A program made the position numbers and the translations under genes. A stretch of DNA of 64,000 bases, from NCBI GenBank assembly GCA_052161625.1, contig CP197412.1. One strand, written 5' to 3'. Below, piece by piece: positions 46,349 to 53,765 of this stretch (positions are counted from its first letter, which is position 1; each line of letters opens with the position of its first letter). Source of the DNA: JBKCUI01 sp052161625. GTDB taxonomy: Bacteria; Planctomycetota; Planctomycetia; Pirellulales; Pirellulaceae. The notes under the pieces were generated by a model. That model ran no database searches. It saw only the letters and a list, made by a program, of their open reading frames with translations, and was not told where the DNA came from.

Positions 46349-46867
46349 ATGACCGAAAATGCCCAAGGCTTCGAATTCGACACCCGTCCGGAGCGATTGC
46401 CTGTCGCTCCGTGGATTTCGTGCTCCTTGACAACCTTGGCGGCTATTCCCATTTGGTTTATCGGCTTCATCACAATTGTCGACTTGATAAAGCCTATCGA
46501 CAGTCCAGCGGGAATTCCCGTTTATATGATGATGTGTCTTGTTGCAACTGTTTTTGTCATACCACTCAATTCTTTCGGGATCGCTCCACTCATCGCGAAG
46601 CTCGGATTTCCTTCAAACGGTCGATCGATTGCTATTCATATAATACTGGGATTCGTCGCATTTGTCGTGCTGTGGGTTTGGCCGTCTACGATCGGGCAAT
46701 ATTCATCGCTAGCATGGACAGTCGTTCCGTTTTATCTCTCCATATTCCTAATGCCGCCCATACTCTTTGGATCTTTCGTCTATTCGATACGCTATAATGT
46801 GATAAACAATGGAGGAGCGGCGAACAGAGCGATGCCCCAAGACCGTGGATCGGCCTTTTCTAGATAG
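46349..46867 (+). CDS. Membrane protein, cassette-like
   Basis: The protein has 172 residues with four probable transmembrane helices (ISCSLTTLAAIPIWFIGFIT; VYMMMCLVATVFVIPL; IAIHIILGFVAFVVLWVW; VVPFYLSIFLMPPILFGSFV) and polar ends. No family is recognised. ATG 46349 follows attC-like site 2 by 13 nt, the position expected for a cassette gene. The frame is intact. Confidence 0.65.
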   Translation: MTENAQGFEFDTRPERLPVAPWISCSLTTLAAIPIWFIGFITIVDLIKPIDSPAGIPVYMMMCLVATVFVIPLNSFGIAPLIAKLGFPSNGRSIAIHIILGFVAFVVLWVWPSTIGQYSSLAWTVVPFYLSIFLMPPILFGSFVYSIRYNVINNGGAANRAMPQDRGSAFSR

Positions 46868-46920
46868 TGTTTTTCTTGCCGCGACAGGCTGATTTCGGTC
46901 GTTGTGGCCTTCGGACTGTA

Positions 46921-47370
46921 ATGTCGTGCTCTTGCTCTTGCTCAGTGAAACGGTGCTCGTGCTCGATTCTATTGAATATCGCAGAAGGAAACGGCAAGCG
47001 CAGTTTGAAAGATCGGGCTAGATTTCTAGATATTGCACGCGGTTCGGCGTTGGAATGCGCTGCGATTCGGGACGTGCTCGTTGTTTCTAACGGCTTGAGT
47101 CGGGTAACGGATTACGAACTCAAATCAAGACTGGTACGACTTGTCGCGATGTTGACTCGGATGGCGATGAAGCTTGATGGTGTTTCGCAGTGGCCGATCG
47201 CGTATGATGTCCGAGACGATTGCGAGCACGAGCACCGTCCGCCGCGGACTGAGCACGAGTACGACGAAGAGCCAGAGCCGGCGGATGCACTCAACGTCTC
47301 AATCCACTGGCATTGGACGTCCATCGATCCTCACTCGACGGGAGTGATCCTTTTCGTTCTCAGGTTGTAG
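46921..47370 (+). pseudogene. Four-helix-bundle (S23/bAvd-like) gene remnant, copy A
   Basis: The region from SILLNIAEGNGKRSLKDRAR to TRMAMKLDGVS is the second half of the four-helix-bundle family (TIGR02436-type; related to 23S intervening-sequence proteins and to the retroelement accessory protein bAvd). The first helix is missing. In its place, upstream of about 46965, is an inverted copy of the gene's own GAGCAC tail (46925-46964), read as MSCSCSCSVKRCSC. A normal-orientation tail (EHEHRPPRTEHEYDEE) follows the body, then unrelated codons up to 47370. A functional product is unlikely. Confidence 0.7.
47297..47362 (+). other. Degenerate attC-like site
   Basis: CTCAACGTCTCAATCCACTGG on the left (written here as two boxes: CTCAAC and ATCCACT) pairs imperfectly with GGGAGTGATCC and CGTTCTC on the right. 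The right end is homologous to that of the 52255-52344 site and leads into the same 110-bp repeat. Confidence 0.35.
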
Positions 47371-47467
47371 ATCAATTGCGCGCAAAGGCGCTAAAGCGCA
47401 ATGCTGTGGCTTGAATGCTTTGCGTCCTTGCGCCTTGGCGAGAGACCTTCTTGTGTGTCGAGTCGAA
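47355..47467. repeat. Intergenic repeat, GCGCAAAGGCGC type, copy 1
   Basis: It holds GCGCGCAAAGGCGCTAA near the left and TTGCGTCCTTGCGCC near the right, which pair as a long imperfect hairpin, followed by GAGAGACCTTCTT. A closely similar copy lies at 52336-52448; both begin directly at the right end of an attC-like site. Confidence 0.75.
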
Positions 47468-47604
47468 GTTAGCAGTGCGATGGACTGGTTCGTAGTTCAG
47501 GTCTTGCCTGGAGAGCAATGATTGCAGCGCAACATAAAAACTCGTAGAATTCTTCGATGAACTCGTGTTAGAGACCGAGCATTGGTTTCGAAGAAACCAA
47601 AAAC

Positions 47605-47702
47605 AATTTGAGAGCACAGCATTTGACCGAAGGGCTCGATCGTCCGGCTCTGGCTTGCGTCGAGCTGACCCCTCACCCATCGGTCAATGCGAGCGTTCGC
47701 CG
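47605..47702 (+). other. attC-like site 3
   Basis: The left stem GCATTTGACCGAAGGG (47619-47634) pairs with CCCATCGGTCAATGC (47676-47690), with one bulge and one mismatch. The right box GAGCGTTCGCCG (47691-47702) has the GTTCGCC R' form, and GAGCAC at 47611 faces it. ATG 47714 of the next gene follows after 11 nt. Confidence 0.55.
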
Positions 47703-47713
47703 AAAGTAGAACT

Positions 47714-48226
47714 ATGTTTACACGACGCACGCTGGCACAACGGTATGTTTCTTACGCAATCGCGGCGTTGCTGATAATCGCTGCGGTGCTCGGGCTTCTG
47801 TACAACGCAAGCTCACTCTCTGCCGCGTTCAGTGGCGCGTTCGACAAAGTACCAGATATTGCTGCATTGCCGCACTTTTACACCGCGTTTTACCTGATGT
47901 CGGCGATATGCATCGTCTGTTACCTTTTTATCATCGTCGCTTCAGTTGGACTCTGCCTTGGCTCAGCGACGTGCGCACGATTACTTGCAATCTTGCTCCT
48001 GTTTGAAGTGTTCTACTTTTTTGCAATTGGTGCACTTTGGACTTTACCGATTGTGGGGCCCGGAATTGGGGCGGCAACGGGCGTCGCAAACGGGGGACTC
48101 ATGGTTCAATTCTTACTCTTGATGCCAATTTGGATACCTGTTGTATTTGCATTTCTCGGACTGTACAGACAGAATCCAGTTCCCACCGCTGGTAGCCCAA
48201 CGGCACCCATGCCAGACGGCGGTTAA
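47714..48226 (+). CDS. Membrane protein, cassette-like
   Basis: The protein has 170 residues from ATG 47714; an upstream ATG at 47687 lies inside the attC-like right arm and is rejected. There are four probable helices (YAIAALLIIAAVLGLLY; FYLMSAICIVCYLFIIVASV; LLAILLLFEVFYFFAIGAL; GGLMVQFLLLMPIWIPVVF) and a polar Pro-rich tail. No family is recognised. Its TAA stop lies inside a GGTTAAC box that starts the next attC-like left arm, a hallmark of compact integron cassettes. Confidence 0.68.
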   Translation: MFTRRTLAQRYVSYAIAALLIIAAVLGLLYNASSLSAAFSGAFDKVPDIAALPHFYTAFYLMSAICIVCYLFIIVASVGLCLGSATCARLLAILLLFEVFYFFAIGALWTLPIVGPGIGAATGVANGGLMVQFLLLMPIWIPVVFAFLGLYRQNPVPTAGSPTAPMPDGG

Positions 48227-48262
48227 CTATCCAGTGCACCGGATCCGGGCTTGCGAGGTATC
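48222..48262 (+). other. attC-like left arm only
   Basis: GGTTAACTATCCAGTGCACC, then GGATCCGGGC, matches the left-arm consensus AACYATC..RTGCAC.GGA.CCG of sites 2 and 4. No right arm precedes the next ATG (48267), so the site is truncated. Confidence 0.4.
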
Positions 48263-48266
48263 ACAA

Positions 48267-48716
48267 ATGGACAATCTTTTTTTCCGGCCAGGTGACGGGC
48301 ACCGTTCTGGCTCAAGGCAACGCTTGAAGAAGTTCTCTATTCGAACCCTCGTCTTCCTCACCGCAATCATCGCGGTCTTGCTATCTCTAACACGGTTGCC
48401 TAAGAATGCATCCGTGGATTTTCCGATGAACCGGCAAGATTACGTTCGTGATCTCTTCGGTACGGAAGGCATAAATGGCGAACTTAACAGGTTTTCCTGT
48501 AACGAAGTCTCGACGTTTACTGGCTCGCCAGGGTGGAGCATCTGGTTCTCAGAAAAAACGATTCTCGAAGATGCGCGCACTCAGGGCTACTTCTGTATCA
48601 TTGAGTACAAGTCCGTTTTTGGTATTCCATGGAAACGTTCCTTTGTTAATGGGAAGTGTGGACACGATCGACTTTATGCAAACTGTGTTCACTGCCAATC
48701 CGTGTCGCGACCATAA
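48267..48716 (+). CDS. Hypothetical membrane-anchored protein
   Basis: The protein has 149 residues from ATG 48267; the frame is open upstream through the previous gene. A basic segment and one hydrophobic helix (KKFSIRTLVFLTAIIAVLLSL) form an N-terminal anchor of a style very common in planctomycete small proteins. A soluble domain of about 95 residues follows, with several aromatic and Cys residues near the end (NGKCGHDRLYANCVHC). No family is recognised. Confidence 0.55.
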   Translation: MDNLFFRPGDGHRSGSRQRLKKFSIRTLVFLTAIIAVLLSLTRLPKNASVDFPMNRQDYVRDLFGTEGINGELNRFSCNEVSTFTGSPGWSIWFSEKTILEDARTQGYFCIIEYKSVFGIPWKRSFVNGKCGHDRLYANCVHCQSVSRP

Positions 48717-48830
48717 AGGACAAGAAAACCAGTACAAATGGTTGCAACGGAGCGCTCGATCGACCACTTGTACAATGGTTGCTCAACTCGTCGTTCCCGC
48801 TGAACCCCCCGTGCGCCGACGGAGTTATTG

Positions 48831-49010
48831 ATGCTGATCTCAAAACCAAATGGCCGTGAAACGTTATTCGCAAACGTGCAATCGCGGTTCGAGCACAATT
48901 TTCATCCAACGCTTGCAAACGTCGTCAAAGTCGTTCAGGGTGTGGCAGCCAACTATCGAATCGAAGACACATCACATCAAATCGGGATCGAAGCCCAGCC
49001 GTGGGAGTAG
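48831..49010 (+). other. Possible gene end (59 residues)
   Basis: The ORF from ATG 48831 to TAG 49010 reads like the C-terminal end of a soluble protein (LANVVKVVQGVAANYRIEDT) but has no ribosome-binding site. It may be a fragment of a lost gene. Upstream (48717-48830) there is a direct repeat GTACAAATGGTTG / GTACAATGGTTG at about 48732 and 48769 and nothing else recognised. Confidence 0.25.
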
Positions 49011-49016
49011 TACTAA

Positions 49017-50331
49017 GGCTCCGTAAAGCAATAACTGTCCAGTCTAGTCTTTTTTGTTCGGCTTGATTGTGTAGTTCCAGTCTCCGTGAAACTTGGCTTG
49101 GAAAATATTAATGTCAGCCATTTGTTGATCCGTAATCTTCAATGCCTTTTCGTACTCACGTTGATCAAGGAAGGCGTGTATTTCAAGCCCTTTCGCCGTC
49201 GTCGTTGATCCGATCAATTGAACAATTACCTCGTAGGTTTCCAGTGGGGTGCCTCGCCAGTTGCTTGTGATGTGGCAGAAGACACGGTGCTCAATTTTAT
49301 TCCATTTGCTTGTTCCTGGCGGAAAGTGGCACACCTCAATCTCTAGGTTTGTTTTGTTCGCAAGGCGTTGCAGCTCATATTTCCATAGTCGATTTCTTGC
49401 ACCATTGCTTCCGCCGCTATCGGCGGTGATCATCAAGCGGGTCGAGTTCTTGTGCCGCTTCTTGCCGAGGCGTCTCCACCATAGCTCGATCGATGCAACC
49501 GCAAACTGCGCGGTATCATGATTGATGCCGACATTCACCACAGCCTCGTTGGTCGTTATGTCGTAAACGCCATATGGCACCGCTTTGCCTTTTGCGGCAT
49601 CTGGAAAGTCGTGCGTATCGACCGCCAGCGGTTGTCCTGACGGACGCCATGTCTGCCCCGCATTCTTCTTCTTTCCAAGGATTTCCTTCTTCTTGGTGTC
49701 TACTGAAACAACTGGCTGGGCACTTCGCTGAAACGCCTTTGCACGTCGATTGATGTATTGGAATTGTTCATCACGATCCGGATGGTCTTCGCCTTCTCGA
49801 GTCTTCCTGTTTGCTTGAAGACTGTACCCCGCGGCATGCAGCTCTTTTCCTACCGTCGGGGCGGTAATCGAAAAGCCGATCCGTTGCATCTCAGTAGCGA
49901 TCGAGCGGGTGCTCTTGCATGTCCATAGAAGAGGTCCCATGGGGTCGCCACGAGTCGAAGGTGATACAATTTTTTCGATGGCGGCGCGAATCCCAGGCTG
50001 CCTCTGTTCAATCGTCGGACGTCCACCACCCTTTTTTCGTTGTCTGCCCGGTTGGACTTCAACGCCGCGTTCCAATTCCGCTAAACCACGTCGAATCGTC
50101 CTCTCGGAGATTCCTGTAGCCTCGGCAACCGTTACAATGCCGCCATAGCCGATTGCCCGTGCCTCGACGGCGCACCAAAGCCTTCGAGACCGTTCATTCA
50201 AGCTCGCACACATGTCGGTATACTTGCTTCTAATCCATTCAACAACATTTCGTTCCGTCATGCTGACAGCATGGCAGAAAACCCAATCGAGAATCAATAC
50301 CAACTCCGGACAGTTATTTCTTTACGGAGCC
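49017..50331 (-). mobile_element. ISAzo13-family insertion sequence, complete
   Basis: The 1315-bp element has 26-bp terminal inverted repeats: left GGCTCCGTAAAGCAATAACT (49017 onward to 49042), right ending TTTACGGAGCC at 50331, with two mismatches. It is flanked by TAA on both sides, a probable 3-bp target duplication. It carries one transposase gene. It is inserted 8 bp upstream of ATG 50339. Confidence 0.85.
49044..50261 (-). CDS. ISAzo13-family transposase ('Rhodopirellula transposase' DDE domain)
   Basis: The protein has 405 residues from ATG 50261; the frame is open to 50303 but only the ATG start (MTERNVVEWI) fits. An N-terminal helix-turn-helix (GIVTVAEATGISERTIRRGL) precedes the DDE_Tnp_ISAZ013 catalytic domain: VVSVDTKKKEILG (first Asp), RLMITADSGGSNGARNRLW (second Asp) and WNKIEHRVFCHI (Glu). 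The gene ends immediately inside the left inverted repeat. The frame is intact, so the element may be active. Confidence 0.93.
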   Translation of the reverse strand: MTERNVVEWIRSKYTDMCASLNERSRRLWCAVEARAIGYGGIVTVAEATGISERTIRRGLAELERGVEVQPGRQRKKGGGRPTIEQRQPGIRAAIEKIVSPSTRGDPMGPLLWTCKSTRSIATEMQRIGFSITAPTVGKELHAAGYSLQANRKTREGEDHPDRDEQFQYINRRAKAFQRSAQPVVSVDTKKKEILGKKKNAGQTWRPSGQPLAVDTHDFPDAAKGKAVPYGVYDITTNEAVVNVGINHDTAQFAVASIELWWRRLGKKRHKNSTRLMITADSGGSNGARNRLWKYELQRLANKTNLEIEVCHFPPGTSKWNKIEHRVFCHITSNWRGTPLETYEVIVQLIGSTTTAKGLEIHAFLDQREYEKALKITDQQMADINIFQAKFHGDWNYTIKPNKKD

Positions 50332-50338
50332 TAAACCG

Positions 50339-50686
50339 ATGAATCCCTATGAGATTCCTGTTTCAGCAAACGACGTTGACCCAAAAGAATCAACGGATGA
50401 TTCGTTGGTTGTGGACGATTCGATAGCGCGAGCTTTGGCTCTTTTAATTGGGACATCAAGCGTTATTTGCATTCTGATCGCTTTTGTACAGGGGCTATAT
50501 GGATCGATGCTTGTCGTAGCGTCTATCGACGGGCGAGGGCGATTTGAGGGGCGAGGAATAATCACCATTCCGATCGCTGTCGTATTACTTGCTTCTTGTC
50601 TTTTCTTCGCTACGATTGGCTTACTCGGTATCCGTTCGTCACTACGACGACACAAAAGCGAGAATGCAGCCACCGAAAACAGTTGA
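50339..50686 (+). CDS. Small membrane protein of the MNPYE type
   Basis: The protein has 115 residues with two probable transmembrane helices (ALALLIGTSSVICILIAFV; ITIPIAVVLLASCLFFATIG). The MNPYE-type N-terminus recurs in small planctomycete membrane proteins and in the second half of the 52560-53531 fusion. The ISAzo13 element sits 8 bp upstream of the start and may have separated the gene from its promoter or former cassette boundary. Confidence 0.62.
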   Translation: MNPYEIPVSANDVDPKESTDDSLVVDDSIARALALLIGTSSVICILIAFVQGLYGSMLVVASIDGRGRFEGRGIITIPIAVVLLASCLFFATIGLLGIRSSLRRHKSENAATENS

Positions 50687-50807
50687 AATGCGGACAAACA
50701 GAAGCCTGCCCCCAAAGCGCAGGTGGTATGTGTCTACTTTTAAGACGTTTCTTGCTGCGTCGAGGTGACGGAAGTCGTTTGCTTCTATTCTCACACGATC
50801 TGTCACG

Positions 50808-51240
50808 ATGTTGCGTCTAGGGCAGATGAAGGCTGAAGCAGCTCTGAATCGGATTGGTGCGATTCTGTGGTACGAGCACGAGTGGGACGCATCACGCGAT
50901 TGTACGTCGGGACTTCCGACGCCTGGGCCTTGTTGGGCTCGTAAATTGTTAGGAGACTCCTACTTCGCTCGACCGTACGGGTGTATCGTTTATGACTATG
51001 CAGGTTCGGTCGAGTATCTTCGATGGTTGAAACTCTTACTGTCGCTTCGGGAGATTGCAATCATCCAATCTCAGGTTGGGTACAAAAAGTTTTGAGTATC
51101 TTCGTGTTCTACAGAACCTAAGAAGTATTAGCCTTCACGGCACGCTGGTTACAGATCATGGGATTGCTCAACTGGGAGAACTGCAAAATCTGAAATTGCA
51201 AATTCTCGGGCTGGCTGAATCGAGACGTTTTGGCATTCAT
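50808..51240 (+). pseudogene. Leucine-rich-repeat protein gene, frameshifted
   Basis: Frame 1 (from ATG 50808) reads MKAEAALNRIGAILWYEHEW, PTPGPCWARKLLGDSYFARP and VEYLRWLKLLLSLREIAIIQ, then stops at about 51095. The next frame continues the same protein from about 51085: FEYLRVLQNLRSISLHGTLV, TDHGIAQLGELQNLKLQILG. One extra base in the run ACAAAAAGTTTTGAG explains the break. The WYEHEWD...PGPxWxRxLLGD..F pattern is typical of planctomycete LRR proteins. The N-terminal membrane part is also garbled upstream of 50808. At 51240 it joins the copy-B remnant. Confidence 0.65.
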
Positions 51241-51244
51241 GCGC

Positions 51245-51693
51245 ATTGCTCGTGCTCTTGCTCAGTGAAACGGTGCTCGTAATCGATTCTATTGAATATC
51301 GCAGAAGGAAACGGCAAGCGCAGTTTGAAAGATCGGGCTAGATTTCTAGATATTGCACGCGGTTCGGCGTTGGAATGCGCTGCGATTCGGGACGTGCTCG
51401 TTGTTTTTAACGGCTTGAGTCGGGTAACGGATTACGAACTCAAATCAAGACTGGTGCGAATTGTCGCGATGTTGACTCGGATGGCGATGAAACTTGATGG
51501 TGTTTCGCACTCGCCGAGCGAGTATTCTGTACGAGACGCCTACATACAAACCGGACGCCGGTTACCGCACTGCCTACTTTGTGAGCAACAAACTGCCTCT
51601 CAAGTCCATTCGCGTGGTAAACTGACGTCTGCGATTTGTGCAGACTGCCTGGAGTATTCTTCGAACTTGATCAAAGAGCACGCAGTTGGGTAA
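51245..51693 (+). pseudogene. Four-helix-bundle remnant, copy B, joined to a ClpX-type zinc-finger end
   Basis: About 265 bp from 51247 match copy A (46925 onward) with only a few differences, including the same inverted tail at the junction. The body reads LNIAEGNGKRSLKDRAR to LTRMAMKLDGVSH. After about 51520 the frame enters unrelated sequence with four cysteines: PHCLLCEQQTASQVHS then LTSAICADCLEYSSNLIKEH. This spacing and wording resemble the N-terminal C4 zinc finger of ClpX. Its TAA stop lies in the R'' box of attC-like site 4. A chimera; function is doubtful for the bundle part, possible for the zinc finger if another start is used. Confidence 0.6.
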
Positions 51694-51778
51694 CCATCGC
51701 ATGCACCGCAGTCGTGGATTGGCCGTTTTTCAAATCAAGTATCACTCGCCGCGACTGCGGTGCTACGTGACCTTACCA
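51688..51778 (+). other. attC-like site 4 (best example)
   Basis: A perfect 12-bp stem, GCACCGCAGTCG (51703-51714) with CGACTGCGGTGC (51752-51763), is flanked by GGTAAC (51689-51694) on the left and CTTACC (51772-51777) on the right, separated from the stem by unpaired spacers. The centre contains GTTTTTCAAATCAAG. The stop codon of the upstream ORF lies in GGTAAC and the next ATG is 24 nt downstream. Confidence 0.72.
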
Positions 51779-51801
51779 GAACCAATTGAGACGATCGCTG
51801 A

Positions 51802-52260
51802 ATGACAAAACAAATCCCACGAATCGGGCCTCTAACTTTTGGAGCAACGCTTGGATCCGCTATCGGGTTTGTACTTGCCTTGGTTGGGCTCGTTTCACTC
51901 CAAGCGGGCACGATCGCGGAGAACGACGATTCGGTCCTGTATGTGTCTTTTGGCGCCGCGACATTCGGGCTTGTGCTTGGCTTATTTGCTGAATTCTTGC
52001 TGAATCATCCGGCAGTTGCTGCCAGACCATTCGTGCGGCACATCCTTAGGCCGGTAACATTCTGTTCGCTACCGTACATGGTGATCGCCATGTCGCTTGA
52101 CTACTTCGGCTATCCTAAACTAATGAGTGGAATCGGTTTCTGGTTTTGCGTGGTCGTTGTGCCGGTTCTCGGGGGTTCAGTAGCGTGTCTTCGCCAAGTT
52201 TGTCCTTGGATCGATCAGCGCTTTACCTCAACCGCCTCGAAGAAGATCCAGATCCGATAA
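51802..52260 (+). CDS. Membrane protein in a complete cassette-like unit
   Basis: The protein has 152 residues with four probable helices (FGATLGSAIGFVLALVGLVSL; VSFGAATFGLVLGLFAEFLL; FCSLPYMVIAMSLDYFGY; GIGFWFCVVVVPVLGGSVA). No family is recognised. It starts 24 nt after attC-like site 4 and its TAA stop forms part of the GATAAC box of the next site, so gene plus site make a compact unit of about 570 bp, exactly the form of an integron gene cassette. Confidence 0.72.
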   Translation: MTKQIPRIGPLTFGATLGSAIGFVLALVGLVSLQAGTIAENDDSVLYVSFGAATFGLVLGLFAEFLLNHPAVAARPFVRHILRPVTFCSLPYMVIAMSLDYFGYPKLMSGIGFWFCVVVVPVLGGSVACLRQVCPWIDQRFTSTASKKIQIR

Positions 52261-52344
52261 CCATCGCATGCAACGGAGCCAGCGGTCGGGTCGGTGTTGA
52301 AATCCACGCATCTCGCGCCGGCACGCTGCTACGTATTGTTCTCA
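52255..52344 (+). other. attC-like site 5, decayed
   Basis: The left arm GATAACCATCGCATGCAACG then GAGCCAGCG shares its wording with sites 2 and 4. The right arm CGCGCCGGCACGCTGCTACG then TATTGTTCTC pairs with it at roughly 11 of 15 stem positions. R''/R' boxes are GATAAC and GTTCTC. It leads into repeat copy 2. Confidence 0.5.
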
Positions 52345-52448
52345 AGTTGGAAATCGAGTGCGCGCAACGGCGCTAAGGCGCAAAGCTCTGGCTTGTATGC
52401 ATTGCGTCTTGGCGCCGTTGCGAGAGACCTTCTTATCTGTCGAATCGG
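52336..52448. repeat. Intergenic repeat, GCGCAAAGGCGC type, copy 2
   Basis: Same element as 47355-47467: GCGCGCAACGGCGCTAAGGC on the left and TTGCGTCTTGGCGCCGTTGC on the right form a long hairpin, followed by GAGAGACCTTCTTATCTGTC. The rest of the gap up to 52559 shows nothing else. Confidence 0.75.
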
Positions 52449-52559
52449 ATTGACAGTTGCAATCGTCTTCAACTCAAATAGAATCGGGTTTGTTTGCTTT
52501 GAGACTGCCTCTCGCCCACGGTCCGTGCAGTTTTTTTGTCACAGAGATCACCTTACAAG

Positions 52560-53531
52560 ATGCCTGATACGTCGCTTCTCACCCTCACTCTAAAGTGCGA
52601 AGTCGCCGAAGATGCGGGCTGGAACTCGAGAGCATCTGTAAATCTCACTTTCGAGTTGCTCGAGTGGGATGCCGAGTCGGTTCGATGCAGGCTTTCCGTT
52701 GCTGTCAAAGAGGTCGTCATTTCCGATATTCGATCCATTTTCGTCTCGGAACTCGGTGAATTCGCCGAAGCCTTAAACCGGCTTCGCAAAACTCTCGAGG
52801 GCTCCGTTCGACTATACGACTTCGACGGCGATCCAATTCTTACCTTTACCGTCGTGGACCAAAGACGGGGGCGGATTGCTGTCGGTGGCAACTTTCATCC
52901 GCTGACCTTCTTCTCAAAAACAACCACTTCCGATCAATTCGTCTCTCCGAACAACTGCGGCGACCCAACTGGTGTGCATATCACCTTTGAAGGCTTTGTC
53001 TGCGAACAATCGTATTTGCCTGATCTTTATTTACCAATTGCGCGTTGGGTCGGGACAGTTCGGGAGGACAGAAATACGCCGCTACGGCCGACGTCGTCTA
53101 TTCAGGAAACGGTAAACCCCTACGACTCGTTCTTTCCGACGCCATCGAGTTCGCGTCCAAGCGATCCAAAGAATCCGGCAAAACCGCTGATGCTAGTGAT
53201 GGGCGGCATGCACGCAGTTTTTGCTCCACTGGCCTTCCTTGCAGGATTCCAGGCGGGTTTGCATCTTGTAGTTGGTGCCATTCTGATGCTCATCCTTGCG
53301 TCTGCGACCATCTGGCTAGCGCTTCGCATTTTCACACCAGTTTCTAGAGTGTTAACGATGGTTTGGGGCGTATGCCTGGTGGCGTTTTTCGCCTACGCTG
53401 TCTTCGCCGCGTGCGACCCGTCGGAGATAGGTGGACCTGTTTTTTACGGACTCATGTTGCTAATTGTGACTCCAGTACCGATACTAGCTTTCCTGCAAAA
53501 ATCAGTTTCTGTACCTGAAGCGGATTTCTGA
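52560..53531 (+). CDS. Fusion of a soluble immunity-like domain with a membrane protein
   Basis: The protein has 323 residues from ATG 52560. Residues 1-170 form a soluble beta-rich domain (LTFELLEWDAESVRCRLSVA, LEGSVRLYDFDGDPILTFTV, RGRIAVGGNFHPLTFF) that recalls WapI-type immunity or related cassette proteins; I cannot name a family with certainty. At about residue 188 a second protein begins: VNPYDSFFPTPSSSRPSDP followed by four or five membrane helices (LMLVMGGMHAVFAPLAFLAG, LHLVVGAILMLILASATIWL and others). The MNPYD-like wording at the join indicates two formerly separate genes fused in frame after loss of a stop and site. Confidence 0.65.
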   Translation: MPDTSLLTLTLKCEVAEDAGWNSRASVNLTFELLEWDAESVRCRLSVAVKEVVISDIRSIFVSELGEFAEALNRLRKTLEGSVRLYDFDGDPILTFTVVDQRRGRIAVGGNFHPLTFFSKTTTSDQFVSPNNCGDPTGVHITFEGFVCEQSYLPDLYLPIARWVGTVREDRNTPLRPTSSIQETVNPYDSFFPTPSSSRPSDPKNPAKPLMLVMGGMHAVFAPLAFLAGFQAGLHLVVGAILMLILASATIWLALRIFTPVSRVLTMVWGVCLVAFFAYAVFAACDPSEIGGPVFYGLMLLIVTPVPILAFLQKSVSVPEADF

Positions 53532-53765
53532 CCCATTCAATATCGAAACCGTTAAACGAAGCGGTGCACCGGAGTGCGCGATGGACACCACTACACTGAT
53601 CTAGACTGCCATCGATTGCGAGATATCGGATTCGCATTCGCATTCATGGACTTACTCGATGGCCTGTCCCGTGTCACGGTGATACAGAGCAGATGTGAAG
53701 ACTTGCCTCGACTCGGCGACGTGTGACGTTATCTGGCCAAATGATTGGACGATGGGAGCGATTCA

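Noticed and set aside
49249..50148. Plus-strand frames inside the ISAzo13 element
   Set aside because: Shadows of the transposase gene.
46921..51693. A diversity-generating retroelement (because of bAvd-like proteins)
   Set aside because: No reverse transcriptase, template repeat or adenine-biased variable repeat was found in the window.
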